Source of the DNA: Abditibacteriaceae bacterium
Lineage (GTDB): Bacteria > Armatimonadota > Abditibacteriia > Abditibacteriales > Abditibacteriaceae
DNA: 64,000 nucleotides
Reading direction: 5' to 3'
NCBI GenBank assembly: GCA_019239895.1
Contig: JAFAZH010000041.1
Location: 1 to 64,000, forward strand
The notes beneath the pieces are model-generated. The model saw only the letters and a program-made list of their open reading frames with translations, was not told the DNA's origin and searched no databases. The position numbers and the translations under genes were made by a program. Shown here piece after piece: positions 17,182 to 26,477 of the stretch (position 1 is the stretch's first letter; each line of letters begins with the position of its first letter).

Positions 17182-19011
17182 TTAACTTCGTTTGAAGGGG
17201 AGGCGTTTGACTATGCCTTTAGCTTCATTAATGAAGAGGATTTGATTGGCCGCAATAGCTTGCAAGTGTGTGGTCGTGCCCGCAGGCCAGTGGATGGTGA
17301 TGGCCTCCGCCTGTGCCTGCTGCCCTAAGCCAAAGGTAATCGGCAGTTCACTCTGCGAGAGATAGGAAGAACCGCTGCGCACCATGCGGCGCAGCGTCTC
17401 CTGACCGACTTTGACCTCAACGGTAGCACCAATGGCACTGCGATTACTTTTGGTGCCTTGCAAGACCAGACGCAGCGAGTGGTTGCGATTGCCGCCATCG
17501 TTGCGCAGCAGGTGGGGTGCGCCGCCATTGGTGGTGAGGAGGACATCGAGATCACCATCTAAGTCTATATCAGCATAAGCCAAGCCGCGTGCCACTAGCG
17601 GTTGAGCTAAGGCAGCGCCGCTGTGCAAGCCAACTTCTTGGAAGCGGCCCTGGCCCACGTTGTGAAATAATAAAGGCCGCTCCGCATACGCGATGTCGGG
17701 TTGAGTCTTTTGAATATCGGTATCTACATGGCCATTAGCGACAAGGATGTCAGGCCAGCCGTCATTGTCGTAATCCAAGAAAGCACAACCGAAAGTCAAA
17801 AAGCGCATACTGGCCTGGCCAACTTCGCTGCGAGGGGCCATGTCCATGAAGAGACCTCCCCGGTTTTGATATAGCCCCAACATTTCATTAGAAAAGTTGC
17901 CAATGACCACTGTATCCCGTCCTGAATGGTCAATATCTGCCGTGTCTACTCCCATGCCAGCGCGCGTTTTACCTGCTTCGTTATAGGCGAGGTTAGATTC
18001 CACGGCAACCTCTGAAAAAGTGCCATTTTTGTTATTGCGAAACAGAAAATTAGGTTGCGTATCGTTGGTAACAATTAAATCGGGCCAGCCATCATTATTG
18101 TAATCGCAAATGGCTATGCCCAGTGCTTTACCGACCAGGGCCGCTCCTGTAGGCCGACCATCTTTAAGCCGATGAGTGATACCTGCTGCTTCTGAGACAT
18201 CCTTAAATCGGCCATTGCCCTCATTATGGTACAGGCGATTGACGCGGCCCCGGTAAGATATGGGGCCAATGTAGCTCTTGTTCTTGCCATCGGGAGAGGC
18301 AAAGAGGTCGGTCGCGGGAGTCCACTGAATATAATGACAGACGAACAGGTCAAGTTTGCCATCCCTGTCGTAATCCACCCAGGCGGCTCCGGTGCTCCAG
18401 GCGGAGTCTTGCAGCCCGGCCTGGAGCGTTACATCACGGAATTTGACTCCTGCCTTTGTCGTCTCATTATGGAACAGGTAATTGCGATCCAAGGCAGTAA
18501 CAAATAAATCGGGCCGCCCGTCATTATCATAGTCGCCCACGGCCACGCCCATGCCATACATTTCCACATTGAGTCCCGCCTGGACTGTTGCATCGGCAAA
18601 AGTGCCGTTTCCTTTATTGTGCAGGAGCATTCCTGTGCTATGGTAATGTGGATGTTGGGGGGGAACCAATGAGGCTCGCTTGCGACCATTTCCCTGTTTA
18701 TAAGCATTAATCTCGGCATCTGTCCAATCGCGGCCATTGACCAGGTAAATGTCCTGATAGCCATCGTTATCATAATCTAGGAAAGCGACGCCACTCCCGA
18801 CAGTCTCTGGCATTAACTTTTCACCAAACGCACCATTATTGTGGCGAAAATTGATATTACCAGCACTTATATCGGTAAATTGAACCGAAGTTTCAGATAA
18901 AGTAGGTTGCCTAACAGATTCTTTTGGCAGAGAGGGAGAATTACATCCTGCAATCAGCAAAGTCGCTAAACCACCTATTATGAGAGCACAGACTGTCCTG
19001 GGTGCAGACAT
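17182..19011 (-). CDS. CRTAC1/ASPIC-UnbV domain lipoprotein with FG-GAP repeats (copy B)
   Basis: About 609 residues from ATG 19011, which gives a compact lipoprotein signal (ALIIGGLATLLIAGC). In-frame ATGs at 19053 and 19101 would give longer, less signal-like N-termini. It has the same architecture as copy A: FG-GAP repeats (DYDNDGYQDIYL, DYDNDGRPDLFV, DYDRDGKLDLFV) and a C-terminal ASPIC/UnbV domain. It lies 37 bp upstream of copy A and 159 bp downstream of the prepilin gene. The tandem arrangement and patchwork identity point to duplication with later gene conversion at the 3' end. Confidence 0.82.
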   Translation of the reverse strand: MSAPRTVCALIIGGLATLLIAGCNSPSLPKESVRQPTLSETSVQFTDISAGNINFRHNNGAFGEKLMPETVGSGVAFLDYDNDGYQDIYLVNGRDWTDAEINAYKQGNGRKRASLVPPQHPHYHSTGMLLHNKGNGTFADATVQAGLNVEMYGMGVAVGDYDNDGRPDLFVTALDRNYLFHNETTKAGVKFRDVTLQAGLQDSAWSTGAAWVDYDRDGKLDLFVCHYIQWTPATDLFASPDGKNKSYIGPISYRGRVNRLYHNEGNGRFKDVSEAAGITHRLKDGRPTGAALVGKALGIAICDYNNDGWPDLIVTNDTQPNFLFRNNKNGTFSEVAVESNLAYNEAGKTRAGMGVDTADIDHSGRDTVVIGNFSNEMLGLYQNRGGLFMDMAPRSEVGQASMRFLTFGCAFLDYDNDGWPDILVANGHVDTDIQKTQPDIAYAERPLLFHNVGQGRFQEVGLHSGAALAQPLVARGLAYADIDLDGDLDVLLTTNGGAPHLLRNDGGNRNHSLRLVLQGTKSNRSAIGATVEVKVGQETLRRMVRSGSSYLSQSELPITFGLGQQAQAEAITIHWPAGTTTHLQAIAANQILFINEAKGIVKRLPFKRS

Positions 19012-19170
19012 TGCTTTGCTTAAAGGGGAGGCAGTGCGGATGGGTTTAAGCATACAACGGACATAAACACGTTGAAGGGGCGGCATTAGCCGCCCCTTCA
19101 ATTCGGACTATCTGGTGTCAAATATATGTGCTAAGAGAGCGACCCCGGCCATCAAGGTCTGTAGGAGCTA

Positions 19171-19926
19171 TTAGAACTGGCGAAACAGAGTGGTTGTTCC
19201 GGCAGGCGGGGCTGGTGTGGTGCCTCTCGCAACTAATATTCCCTGCTCAATTCTATCGGCAGACAACCATTTGACATGGCCATCTGCATATAAGAAATTG
19301 CCGCCATTAAAGTGGGCTTGGCCATTTTGGCCAGGAAACTCCTGGGCCGGAACACCTTCAAGTCGTGACACGGGCTGACCAGCACCATTATTGGTATTGT
19401 CAATAATAAAGGCATTGGTTCCCCATGCCCCAAAGAAGGCTCCTAAGTCCGCCGGGCCGTTAATGGCCGCTAAGGATGTCGCATTGCCCAACGCCATGAC
19501 ATTGTAACCATAACTAACGTTTTGATAAGGCTGGCTACCAGCAGGCGCAAACGTAGTCGTCCACACAGGCCCTTTATCCATACTATCGCTGGGGCAGCGC
19601 CACAGTCCCGAACTTTTGTGATAAGGCTCCAACAGTAAACCTGCTGCTTTGGTTGAGGCATTATTGCCACCCCATGCCGCGTAGGGGTAGGTCTCATCAT
19701 TATCTTGCGCGTATTGCATCAAGGCTAATCCAATTTGTTTCAGATTGCTCATGCACGATGTGCGCCGCGCGTTCTCACGGGCCTTGGCAAAGACCGGGAA
19801 CAGAATAGCCGCCAGAATGGCAATAATGGCTATGACTACCAAAAGTTCAATTAAGGTAAAGCCAAACCTTGAGTTCTTTCTGGCGGGGGCTATTTTTCGT
19901 ATAGCCTGTCTATACTTCCTTGACAT
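19171..19926 (-). CDS. DUF1559 prepilin-type (pseudopilin-like) protein
   Basis: A 251-residue protein from ATG 19926, which has an ideal GAGGAG Shine-Dalgarno at 19931-19936; a start at 19938 would lie upstream of it. A type IV prepilin leader is present: cleavage is expected after G22 in RFGFTLIELLVV, followed by the hydrophobic helix. The downstream words FPVFAKARENARRTSCMSNLKQIGLA and the C-terminal H-F-N-G-G-N-F-L-Y-A-D-G-H motif define the DUF1559 family, hugely expanded in Planctomycetota and Armatimonadota. The role is presumed to be a minor pseudopilin or secretion component. No pilus assembly genes are nearby. Confidence 0.9.
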   Translation of the reverse strand: MSRKYRQAIRKIAPARKNSRFGFTLIELLVVIAIIAILAAILFPVFAKARENARRTSCMSNLKQIGLALMQYAQDNDETYPYAAWGGNNASTKAAGLLLEPYHKSSGLWRCPSDSMDKGPVWTTTFAPAGSQPYQNVSYGYNVMALGNATSLAAINGPADLGAFFGAWGTNAFIIDNTNNGAGQPVSRLEGVPAQEFPGQNGQAHFNGGNFLYADGHVKWLSADRIEQGILVARGTTPAPPAGTTTLFRQF

Positions 19927-19938
19927 AATTCTCCTCAA

Positions 19939-20330
19939 ATTAATCTCATCCTGTTTGCAAAATACAAACTTCTTGTACTTAAGACTATGGATACAGTTTA
20001 ATTATTCCCCAATTTGTACGAATTTAAACCGTCATTGGAAATAACTTTGTGTAAATAATTTCTCTGCAACTTCTTCTATATATCTGGCTGTGAGATTGAT
20101 TATAAGATTGATAAGGACTTCCTTGGTAATGTGTCTGGAGCCGGGTAACTCTATTTGTTTATGCGCAAAATTTTTGGACGTTTTTAACCATGACGCATCA
20201 GTCGAGATTATTGCTGTGGGGGTAGAAGTGGGGCCTGAACGTGTCTGATTCTGGGCTGGTCACATATAGGATAGTAAAGTTTGTTGGCACAATTATAGAT
20301 GCGCTCAATAGCGGCCCAACAAGGCATAGA
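19939..20330. other. AT-rich intergenic region upstream of the prepilin gene
   Basis: About 390 bp without a convincing gene. It is markedly AT-rich near the prepilin gene (19940-20110) and should hold the prepilin promoter and 5' leader. The part near 20331 is downstream of the phosphatase stop. I see no terminator hairpin, tRNA or repeat that I can support. Confidence 0.5.
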
Positions 20331-21677
20331 TTATGTAATAGGCGAATCGCAAATAGCTTCCACTGCGACCAAACACAAATCATCGGGTAGAGAAGTTGTG
20401 CCCGTGAAGTCGTTGACATCATCCATAATCGCTTGCATTAACTGGCTGGTGTTGCTGTCCAGGTGCTGTGCAATTGTGGCGTGCAGCCGCGTTTCACCGA
20501 ATTCATCACCGGCGGCGTTTGGGGCCTCCACCAGGCCATCAGTGAACATCAGAAACATATCGCCTGCCTTAACCGCCACTTCGTAAGAGTTGTAAACTGC
20601 ATCGCTCACCAGGCCAAGCGCCGGGCCAGGGTCCAGATTTTCGGCCCACGGCGTCACTTGCCGCGTAATGCGGTCAACCCAAACGGGAGCCGGGTGTCCA
20701 GCGGAAGCGTAAGTTGCCACTGCCCGCTCTGTATCCACTACTAAATAAGCGGCTGAGACAAAAAGGAATTGATGGCTGTCCTCCATAATATGGTGGAAGC
20801 GCCCGTTCATCAGGGTTAGCAGTTGACCTGGATCAGGCGTTTGCGTTGCCAATTCTTGAAACAGTGTGCGCAGAATGGCTGTCACCAGGGCCGAACGCGC
20901 CCCATGCCCCATAACATCCGCAATGAAGACTCCAGCGCGATGCTCAGAGAGCTTGAGCACATCGAAGAAATCGCCACCCAAAGAAAGTGTCGGTTGATAG
21001 ATGTGATGAAAATTTAAGCGCAAAGCCGCGAAAGGAGCATTGGGCACAGCCGGATAATGCGCGGCATCGGGCAGCAGGGCCTGTTGGAATTGGTGGGCGA
21101 ATTGGAGGTCACGCTCGATCTCGGCGGACTTAGCGGCTTTTTCTGCTTCGGCCCGGTCGCGCTCAATAGTGGCTCGCCGCAAATCTCGCAACTTGCGCCG
21201 CAGTTCCAGTTGGGTTAACACTTGGCGGCTTAATGCTTCCAAAGCTTTATATTGCTCTGGCTTTAGCTGGCGCGGCACACGGTCGGCGACGCAAATAGTG
21301 CCCAGGGCATAACCTTCGGGCGTCACCAGAGGTGCTCCGGCATAAAAGCGAATGCCGTTCTCTTCGGTGACTGCCGGGTGCGTGGCGAAAGTTGCATCCT
21401 GGTAGGCGTCCTCGACAACGAGCATATCGCGTTGAAGAATCGCATAAGCGCAGAATGAAAACTCCAATGGTGTCTCTGTGGCTTCCATACCGACTCGTGA
21501 CTTAAACCACTGCCGCTCCGCATCTATCATGGTGATAACGGAAATGGGCACCTCACAGATGGAGGCGGCCAATAGCGTCAGGTCATCGAAGCCAATTTCT
21601 GGGTCGGTATCTAGAATCTCATATTCGCGCAGTGCTGTTAAGCGGGCAGCTTCATGCGGGGGTTTTGGTGCCATCAT
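20331..21677 (-). CDS. GAF-domain PP2C/SpoIIE-type serine phosphatase (RsbU-like)
   Basis: A 448-residue cytoplasmic signalling protein. The GAF domain covers about 20-165 (ILDTDPEIGFDDLTLLAASIC, FSFCAYAI, FYAGAPLVTPEGYALGTICV). A coiled-coil linker runs about 170-205. A PP2C-like SpoIIE phosphatase domain runs about 225-440, with LSLGGDFFDVLKL, FIADVMGHGARSALVTAILRT and MFLMFTDGLVEAPN supplying the metal-binding aspartates. Such proteins dephosphorylate anti-sigma-factor antagonists in partner-switching pathways. No anti-sigma or STAS gene is adjacent, so the partner must lie elsewhere. It could equally be a general light or redox sensor through the GAF domain. Confidence 0.87.
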   Translation of the reverse strand: MMAPKPPHEAARLTALREYEILDTDPEIGFDDLTLLAASICEVPISVITMIDAERQWFKSRVGMEATETPLEFSFCAYAILQRDMLVVEDAYQDATFATHPAVTEENGIRFYAGAPLVTPEGYALGTICVADRVPRQLKPEQYKALEALSRQVLTQLELRRKLRDLRRATIERDRAEAEKAAKSAEIERDLQFAHQFQQALLPDAAHYPAVPNAPFAALRLNFHHIYQPTLSLGGDFFDVLKLSEHRAGVFIADVMGHGARSALVTAILRTLFQELATQTPDPGQLLTLMNGRFHHIMEDSHQFLFVSAAYLVVDTERAVATYASAGHPAPVWVDRITRQVTPWAENLDPGPALGLVSDAVYNSYEVAVKAGDMFLMFTDGLVEAPNAAGDEFGETRLHATIAQHLDSNTSQLMQAIMDDVNDFTGTTSLPDDLCLVAVEAICDSPIT

Positions 21678-21777
21678 ATGACATAGGGTATGTCAAAACT
21701 TATAACAAATCAAATCACTGTCTTAACTCAAACGGTCATTTGCCGTTTAGTATCTGGATTGGTATCTGGAGCAGCGG

Positions 21778-21806
21778 TTGCCATGAGGAGTTGTGTTTTG
21801 TAATAA
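21778..21806 (+). promoter_or_regulatory. Candidate sigma-70 promoter for tRNA-His/hisS
   Basis: TTGCCA (21778-21783), a 17-bp spacer, then TAATAA (21801-21806), 58 bp ahead of the tRNA. Match by eye only. Confidence 0.4.
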
Positions 21807-21864
21807 TGTAATGATGGCAGTTTGAATTAGCGGCGGTTAGGCGTGGTTCAAAAGAAGTTGTAAA

Positions 21865-21936
21865 GCCGGGGTAGCTCAACGGTAGAGCGCCTGATTGTGG
21901 ATCAGGAGGCCAAGGGTTCAACTCCCTTCCTCGGTA
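21865..21936 (+). tRNA. tRNA-His (anticodon GTG) lacking G-1 and C73
   Basis: A complete 72-nt cloverleaf. The acceptor stem is GCCGGGG with CCTCGGT, the D arm GCTC/GAGC, and the anticodon stem CCTGA/TCAGG around loop TTGTGGA (anticodon GTG at 21897-21899). The T arm is AAGGG/CCCTT around TTCAACT. CCA is not encoded. Nearly all bacterial tRNA-His genes encode G-1 pairing with C73. Here the base before position 1 is A, position 73 is A (21936), and position 72 is T, forming a G1-U72 wobble. U72 and A73 are the identity elements described for the alphaproteobacterial tRNA-His lineage. The gene lies just upstream of hisS, which could be on the same transcript. Confidence 0.93.
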
Positions 21937-22011
21937 TTAAAATTTACCATTTTTACCCAATAATCTTACGTGAGCCTGCGCCTCACGGGAATCGCAGTAG
22001 GCACTGGCACG

Positions 22012-23487
22012 ATGGAAACCGAATCTAATCTGAAGCAGTTAGTGGAACCAGAGACTTTAAAGGGGTTCCAAGACCTTCTGCCAGAGAATATGATCGCACG
22101 TAATGCGATTATAGATAAGATTCGTAAGGTCTACGAAAAGTACGGCTTTGTGCCCATTGATACCCCCACTCTCGAATATCTGACCACGCTGGTCGGGACG
22201 GGTGGCGAAGAAGTTAACAAGCAACTGTTTAAGCTGGAAAGTCCCGAAGGCGATCCTATCGCGCTGCGCTTTGATTTGACGGTGCCTTTTGCCCGGCTTA
22301 TCGCCCAATATCCCGAAAAGCTAAAACTGCCGTTTCGCCGCTACCACCTCGGCCCCGTCTTTCGCGCCGATAAGCCCGACCCTGGACGTTTTCGTCAATT
22401 TACCCAGTTTGATATTGACATTGCTGGTAGTGGGTCCATTATGGCGGATGCCGAAATTGTGGCAACGATGTGCGAGGTGCTGCGCAGCATTGGTCTCGCT
22501 GGTTCTGGCGCAGATGGTCAAGTGGCTACTCCCGAATTCCAGGTGCGTATCAACAATCGCAAGCTCGTTGATGCACTCTTAGCAGGTAGCGGCATCACAG
22601 AGCAAGAAACCCAGAAGCATGTCCTACGCGTGGTGGATAAGTTGCAGAAGATTGGCCTCGACAGCGTGCGTGCGGAACTGGGCGCGGGCCGCACCGATGA
22701 ATCCGGCGATAAAATTCGCGGGGTTGGTTTAGCGCCGGATGTCATTGATCGCATTCTCGCTTTTATCTCGGTGACAGGAGCGACCCGTGAAGCTCTGATT
22801 GCAGCCGTGGCCGAGGTGCTGCCAGCTTCTGCCCACACCGAAACGGCACTACAAGAAATGCAGGAATTAGCTACCGCTTTGAAGTGTCTGGGCGTGGGGG
22901 AGCAAGAGGCCATCTTTGATCCCAGTCTGGCCCGTGGCTTGGATTATTATACGGGGCCGGTCTTTGAGGCTTTTCTGCCATCTGCTCCCCAGTTTGGCTC
23001 CATCATGGGCGGTGGGCGCTATGACCAACTGGTGGAGAGATTCATGGAAAACGCTATTCCTGCTACGGGAGCCTCCATTGGTTTGGATCGGCTGATTGCG
23101 GCCTTAACTCACTTGGGCAAAATTGAGGTTGTTCCCACTACGACTAAAGTGCTGGTGCTGGCGATGCGGGGCATTCCGGCGACGGAACTGCTCGCTATTG
23201 CCACCGAACTGCGCGCCCAAGATATTCCCACGGAAGTGTTCATGGGAGAAACCAATACCAGCGTGCGCAAGCAGTTTGCTTTTGCCAACGCCAAAGGCAT
23301 TCCCGTTGCTGTTATGTTAGGCGAAGATGAGCTAAGCAGCGGGCATATTTCCGTCAAGAACCTTGAAGTCGGGATGCAATCGCGGGCCAATATTCAAGAC
23401 CACAGCGAGTATCATAAAGCTGGCAGAACCGGACAGGCTACGGTTGAACGCAGCCAATTAGTGCAGGCAGTTAAGGAAATGCTATAG
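22012..23487 (+). CDS. hisS: Histidyl-tRNA synthetase, divergent (alphaproteobacterial-like) type
   Basis: A 491-residue class II synthetase from ATG 22012; an in-frame GTG at 21970 is the longer alternative. Motif 1 is GFQDLLPE. The substrate region reads ALRFDLTVPFARL where canonical bacterial HisRS has a RPEGT motif. Motif 2 is VFRADKPDPGRFRQFTQFDIDIAG, the histidine-binding stretch LARGLDYYTGPVFEA, and motif 3 GASIGLDRL. The C-terminal anticodon-binding domain begins near VLVLAMRGIPATELL. As I recall them, these signatures match the divergent HisRS of alphaproteobacteria, which recognises A73, U72 and the anticodon rather than G-1. The tRNA-His just upstream carries exactly these bases. 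The 3' end overlaps the convergent membrane-protein gene by 6 bp. Confidence 0.93.
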   Translation: METESNLKQLVEPETLKGFQDLLPENMIARNAIIDKIRKVYEKYGFVPIDTPTLEYLTTLVGTGGEEVNKQLFKLESPEGDPIALRFDLTVPFARLIAQYPEKLKLPFRRYHLGPVFRADKPDPGRFRQFTQFDIDIAGSGSIMADAEIVATMCEVLRSIGLAGSGADGQVATPEFQVRINNRKLVDALLAGSGITEQETQKHVLRVVDKLQKIGLDSVRAELGAGRTDESGDKIRGVGLAPDVIDRILAFISVTGATREALIAAVAEVLPASAHTETALQEMQELATALKCLGVGEQEAIFDPSLARGLDYYTGPVFEAFLPSAPQFGSIMGGGRYDQLVERFMENAIPATGASIGLDRLIAALTHLGKIEVVPTTTKVLVLAMRGIPATELLAIATELRAQDIPTEVFMGETNTSVRKQFAFANAKGIPVAVMLGEDELSSGHISVKNLEVGMQSRANIQDHSEYHKAGRTGQATVERSQLVQAVKEML

Positions 23488-24276
23488 CTCCATAGAGCTT
23501 GCCTGGCTCTGCTCTGGTCGTCTCCATAATTGAGGTTCAAATTCCACTTCGCAAGGCGCAGTTGTTAAGCGTGGAATATGCAAGGGGGAGCACCAACTTC
23601 CCACCAAAGCCGCCATCTTCACCGCAATAATATCAGCGATAACGTAACAGGCAAAAGCACCAAGGGGTGGATTCGTGGTGCGCAACACGCCAAAGGCGAA
23701 CGGTTCCCAGCGCCAACAGCCCCACATGGTACCTAACAGCTCGATGTAAAGCACCAATCCCCCAATCACAAGGTAGGTAGTGCGACTGCGGCTACGACTC
23801 TGCCATAACACTATTAAAAACACAGCTAATAGCAATGCACTCAAAATGTCGTGAAAAAGCAGTAACGTACCGCCGATCAACAAAGCATGAAAAAGCAGCA
23901 GTGCTTGTTGTAAAGTGCGTTTGTGAACACGCCACAGGGAGCGATCGGCATAACTGAGACCAACGCTCAATAAAATGGAATGGCCTAGAGGGACATAAAG
24001 TGGAATGGCATTCAATCGGTAGTGGTAGAGGCCAAAGACGAGCGTAAATATCGCCTCGCCGATGGCCGAAAGCGGCACGAAAAGAACTGCCAATAACCGG
24101 CGCGACGGGCGCATCTGGCTGATGAGGATTGACAGATAGAGGAAGGCTATAAGGTTAGACAATTCCTGACCACCGGGCACTAACCTGGCTATGGGCTGTG
24201 CATCGCAGTAGAGAACAAGAGCTGTCAGTGGCCAGAAAGCAATGAGAGCGGACTGTGCGATGCGAGTATTTCTCAT
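23482..24276 (-). CDS. Polytopic membrane protein of unknown function
   Basis: A 264-residue protein with about seven hydrophobic segments: residues about 8-24, 39-55, 62-83, 93-109, 122-142, 143-156 and 168-186. I do not recognise the family. A conserved-looking stretch FGLYHYRLNAIPLYVPLGHSI lies near 80-100, followed by a short polar C-terminal tail. The gene is convergent with hisS (6-bp overlap) and stands alone on its strand, 69 bp downstream of the DUF5060 gene's opposite end region. It could be an integral membrane enzyme or a carotenoid/lipid-related protein, but nothing in the sequence proves it. Confidence 0.65.
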   Translation of the reverse strand: MRNTRIAQSALIAFWPLTALVLYCDAQPIARLVPGGQELSNLIAFLYLSILISQMRPSRRLLAVLFVPLSAIGEAIFTLVFGLYHYRLNAIPLYVPLGHSILLSVGLSYADRSLWRVHKRTLQQALLLFHALLIGGTLLLFHDILSALLLAVFLIVLWQSRSRSRTTYLVIGGLVLYIELLGTMWGCWRWEPFAFGVLRTTNPPLGAFACYVIADIIAVKMAALVGSWCSPLHIPRLTTAPCEVEFEPQLWRRPEQSQASSMEL

Positions 24277-24345
24277 GAACAGACGATAATCTACGAGATG
24301 CTTAAAGGAGCAAGCAGCCCCTTTTTACTAGCGAAAGGGCCTGCC

Positions 24346-26457
24346 TCACCGCATCTTCACGAGGGCAAGCGCCACATCACGGATAACAGAAGGCGTGGGC
24401 AGAAAGATGCGCTGAGAATTCTTTGAGACATTGATGGTGTTTGTTTGTAGCTGTGTACCACTGTAAGTGTCCCACCACGTTGCCCGGTAATAGCCTGGAA
24501 TCAAATTAGTGAGGTTTAATTGTCCGTTAGCGGCGGGTTGCTCTTTGCCCGGCGGAGCCTCTATGTTGTTGCGGTTGTACAGCCAGACCACCGCATAGCC
24601 ACGATCCATTAAACCATTAGCCGCCAATGATGGTGCGTAGTTGGTGAAAGTGAAGTGGCGAATAACCACCCAGTCTTTCCCGGTGTTAGCGAGACTAATA
24701 GTATGCTGGCCTGGTGGCACTTCCACCTGAAGCGTTGCCTCACCATTTTTAGGGGTGGAGTCGTTATCTGTTGCCGGATAATCGCGCTCGGTTGATTTAC
24801 CGTCCAGACTCAGGGTTAGATGCGCGCCCGCTTTGGCAATCTGGGAGAGCGTGACGATAAACGCGCCGGGCTGGGTGTAATTGACGCGAAAGGTGAGGGG
24901 TTGGGGCAGGAGGTCATGGTGGAACTGGCCTTGGAAGAAGGAAGGATATTTATCCATACCTGCCGGAACGCCGTTTGACTCAACCGTGAATTCATTTGCG
25001 GACGCCGCTTTCCAGCCTCCGCCTGGACCAAAGCGTAATGCCGCGCGTTGAGTGGTTTCGATAAGTGGAGTAATCTTCTGCAAATTGCTCTGGTCGGCCA
25101 GTTTAGATGCGGCTATGAAGTTCGACGCGGCGCGAAAATGTGGGTAGAGATTATGTCTTTCGATAGCATCCCAGTCCCAATACTCTGCCGCGCCGGATAA
25201 ACCGCTCATTAGGCTGGCCCACAAGCCCTCATGCAGGTAAATACCATTGGTGTCTTGCAGGTTAGAGGGGCCGAACTCGCCAGTAAAGAAAGGCTTGCCT
25301 GGCAGCTTGTTTTGCGTGCCCTCTGTCCCTAAGAGAGAGGTTAAGACATCGGATGGATACGCATGGCGCTGATAATAATCCAGCGTTTGCCAGACCGCGC
25401 TATCGGCGGCAACATCTGGGACAGAACTGGTCGTAATGAGATGGTGATAAGGGTCGTGCTGGCGCAGAAAAGCCGCCATCTCTTGGTGCCAGGCGGCGAT
25501 AATATCCCACTGCTTGTTGTGGGCGGCATCGGTAAACTGCACTTCGTTGAAGAGTTCAAAGGCGAGGATATTAGGCGAGTAGCCCCAGCGGGCGAGGATA
25601 TAACGCAGCTTGCGTTTGGTTAAGGCGCGTGCCCACGCGTCGGTAAAAAACTCCTCCGGTTTTTGCAGCCAGCCGCCATTCTTCACGTTGTAAGGGTTCT
25701 CGTCCCAGTTGGGATTGGTGCCTGTCGAATATTGCCCGTGATGCTGAAGCGTCATCTGAAGATAGATGCCGTTGCGTCCAGCCGCTTCCACAATGGCGTC
25801 CCATTTACGCGCCGCATTCAGGTTGATCTCGCCCAGTTTTGGTGGGTTGCCACCCGGTGGCCAGTCTAAGTTCTTGCCGTCCCAGTGATTCATCCACACC
25901 CGCGACCAATTTTCGCCCGCCGCGTGCATCTTGCCAAAAAGCGTCGGAATATCCGGCGCGTTGCCATTTTGCCATGCCTGGTTGTGCCCGATGGGAAAAT
26001 AGCGTGTGCCATTATCGAAGCTGAAGCGATTGGCATCAAGACGATCCACGCGCACAAATCCAGGCTGAGGCTGGCCCCCAACTGTCCACTCGCGTTGAGG
26101 CAGGCGTTGTAGCACTTCCACTATCTGGCGACCATTCAATTGAATAGCCGTTACGCTATATTTGCCCGGTGTCGTAGGAGTGAAGCGCACGCGCCACAGA
26201 CTATTCCCATCAAAGAAGGCCGGAATTTGTCGTGTGCTACCATTGGGCTGACGCAACGTCGCCTCAATATCAGTTTGCTCATAATCAAAAGGGTCGCTTT
26301 GAACGTCGGGCAATTGGAATGATGTCTCTAACATTGCATAGCTGCCGCGTGCTGAACCTTTACTCGACTTGGCGCTCTGGCCGCGTACAACAGGGGATAG
26401 CAAGCAACTGCATAATAGAATGGAGATAGTAGAGGTGAAAGATAATTTAGAGAGCAT
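24346..26457 (-). CDS. Secreted DUF5060/cellulase-like (clan GH-A) glycoside hydrolase
   Basis: A 703-residue exported enzyme from ATG 26457. A longer frame from 26574 merely reads through a dispersed repeat. A signal peptide (about 1-26, ending VVRGQS) is followed by the DUF5060 beta domain (LPDVQSDPFDYEQTDIEATL, GNSLWRVRFTPTTPGKY). A TIM barrel has acid/base NEVQF (ILAFELFNEVQF) and a likely nucleophile in FFTGEFGPSN. C-terminal beta domains (about 480-703) complete it. Such proteins act on plant or algal oligosaccharides. It lies next to other carbohydrate-active genes on the opposite strand. The precise substrate is unknown. Confidence 0.83.
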   Translation of the reverse strand: MLSKLSFTSTISILLCSCLLSPVVRGQSAKSSKGSARGSYAMLETSFQLPDVQSDPFDYEQTDIEATLRQPNGSTRQIPAFFDGNSLWRVRFTPTTPGKYSVTAIQLNGRQIVEVLQRLPQREWTVGGQPQPGFVRVDRLDANRFSFDNGTRYFPIGHNQAWQNGNAPDIPTLFGKMHAAGENWSRVWMNHWDGKNLDWPPGGNPPKLGEINLNAARKWDAIVEAAGRNGIYLQMTLQHHGQYSTGTNPNWDENPYNVKNGGWLQKPEEFFTDAWARALTKRKLRYILARWGYSPNILAFELFNEVQFTDAAHNKQWDIIAAWHQEMAAFLRQHDPYHHLITTSSVPDVAADSAVWQTLDYYQRHAYPSDVLTSLLGTEGTQNKLPGKPFFTGEFGPSNLQDTNGIYLHEGLWASLMSGLSGAAEYWDWDAIERHNLYPHFRAASNFIAASKLADQSNLQKITPLIETTQRAALRFGPGGGWKAASANEFTVESNGVPAGMDKYPSFFQGQFHHDLLPQPLTFRVNYTQPGAFIVTLSQIAKAGAHLTLSLDGKSTERDYPATDNDSTPKNGEATLQVEVPPGQHTISLANTGKDWVVIRHFTFTNYAPSLAANGLMDRGYAVVWLYNRNNIEAPPGKEQPAANGQLNLTNLIPGYYRATWWDTYSGTQLQTNTINVSKNSQRIFLPTPSVIRDVALALVKMR

Positions 26458-26477
26458 ATTTTGATGATAGCTGAATA

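Noticed and set aside
20160..20330. TTGGCAC word as a sigma-54 promoter
   Set aside because: The -12 half (TTGC) is not at the right spacing.
21970..22011. GTG start for hisS
   Set aside because: It adds 14 residues not seen in the family; the ATG at 22012 is more likely, though this is not certain.
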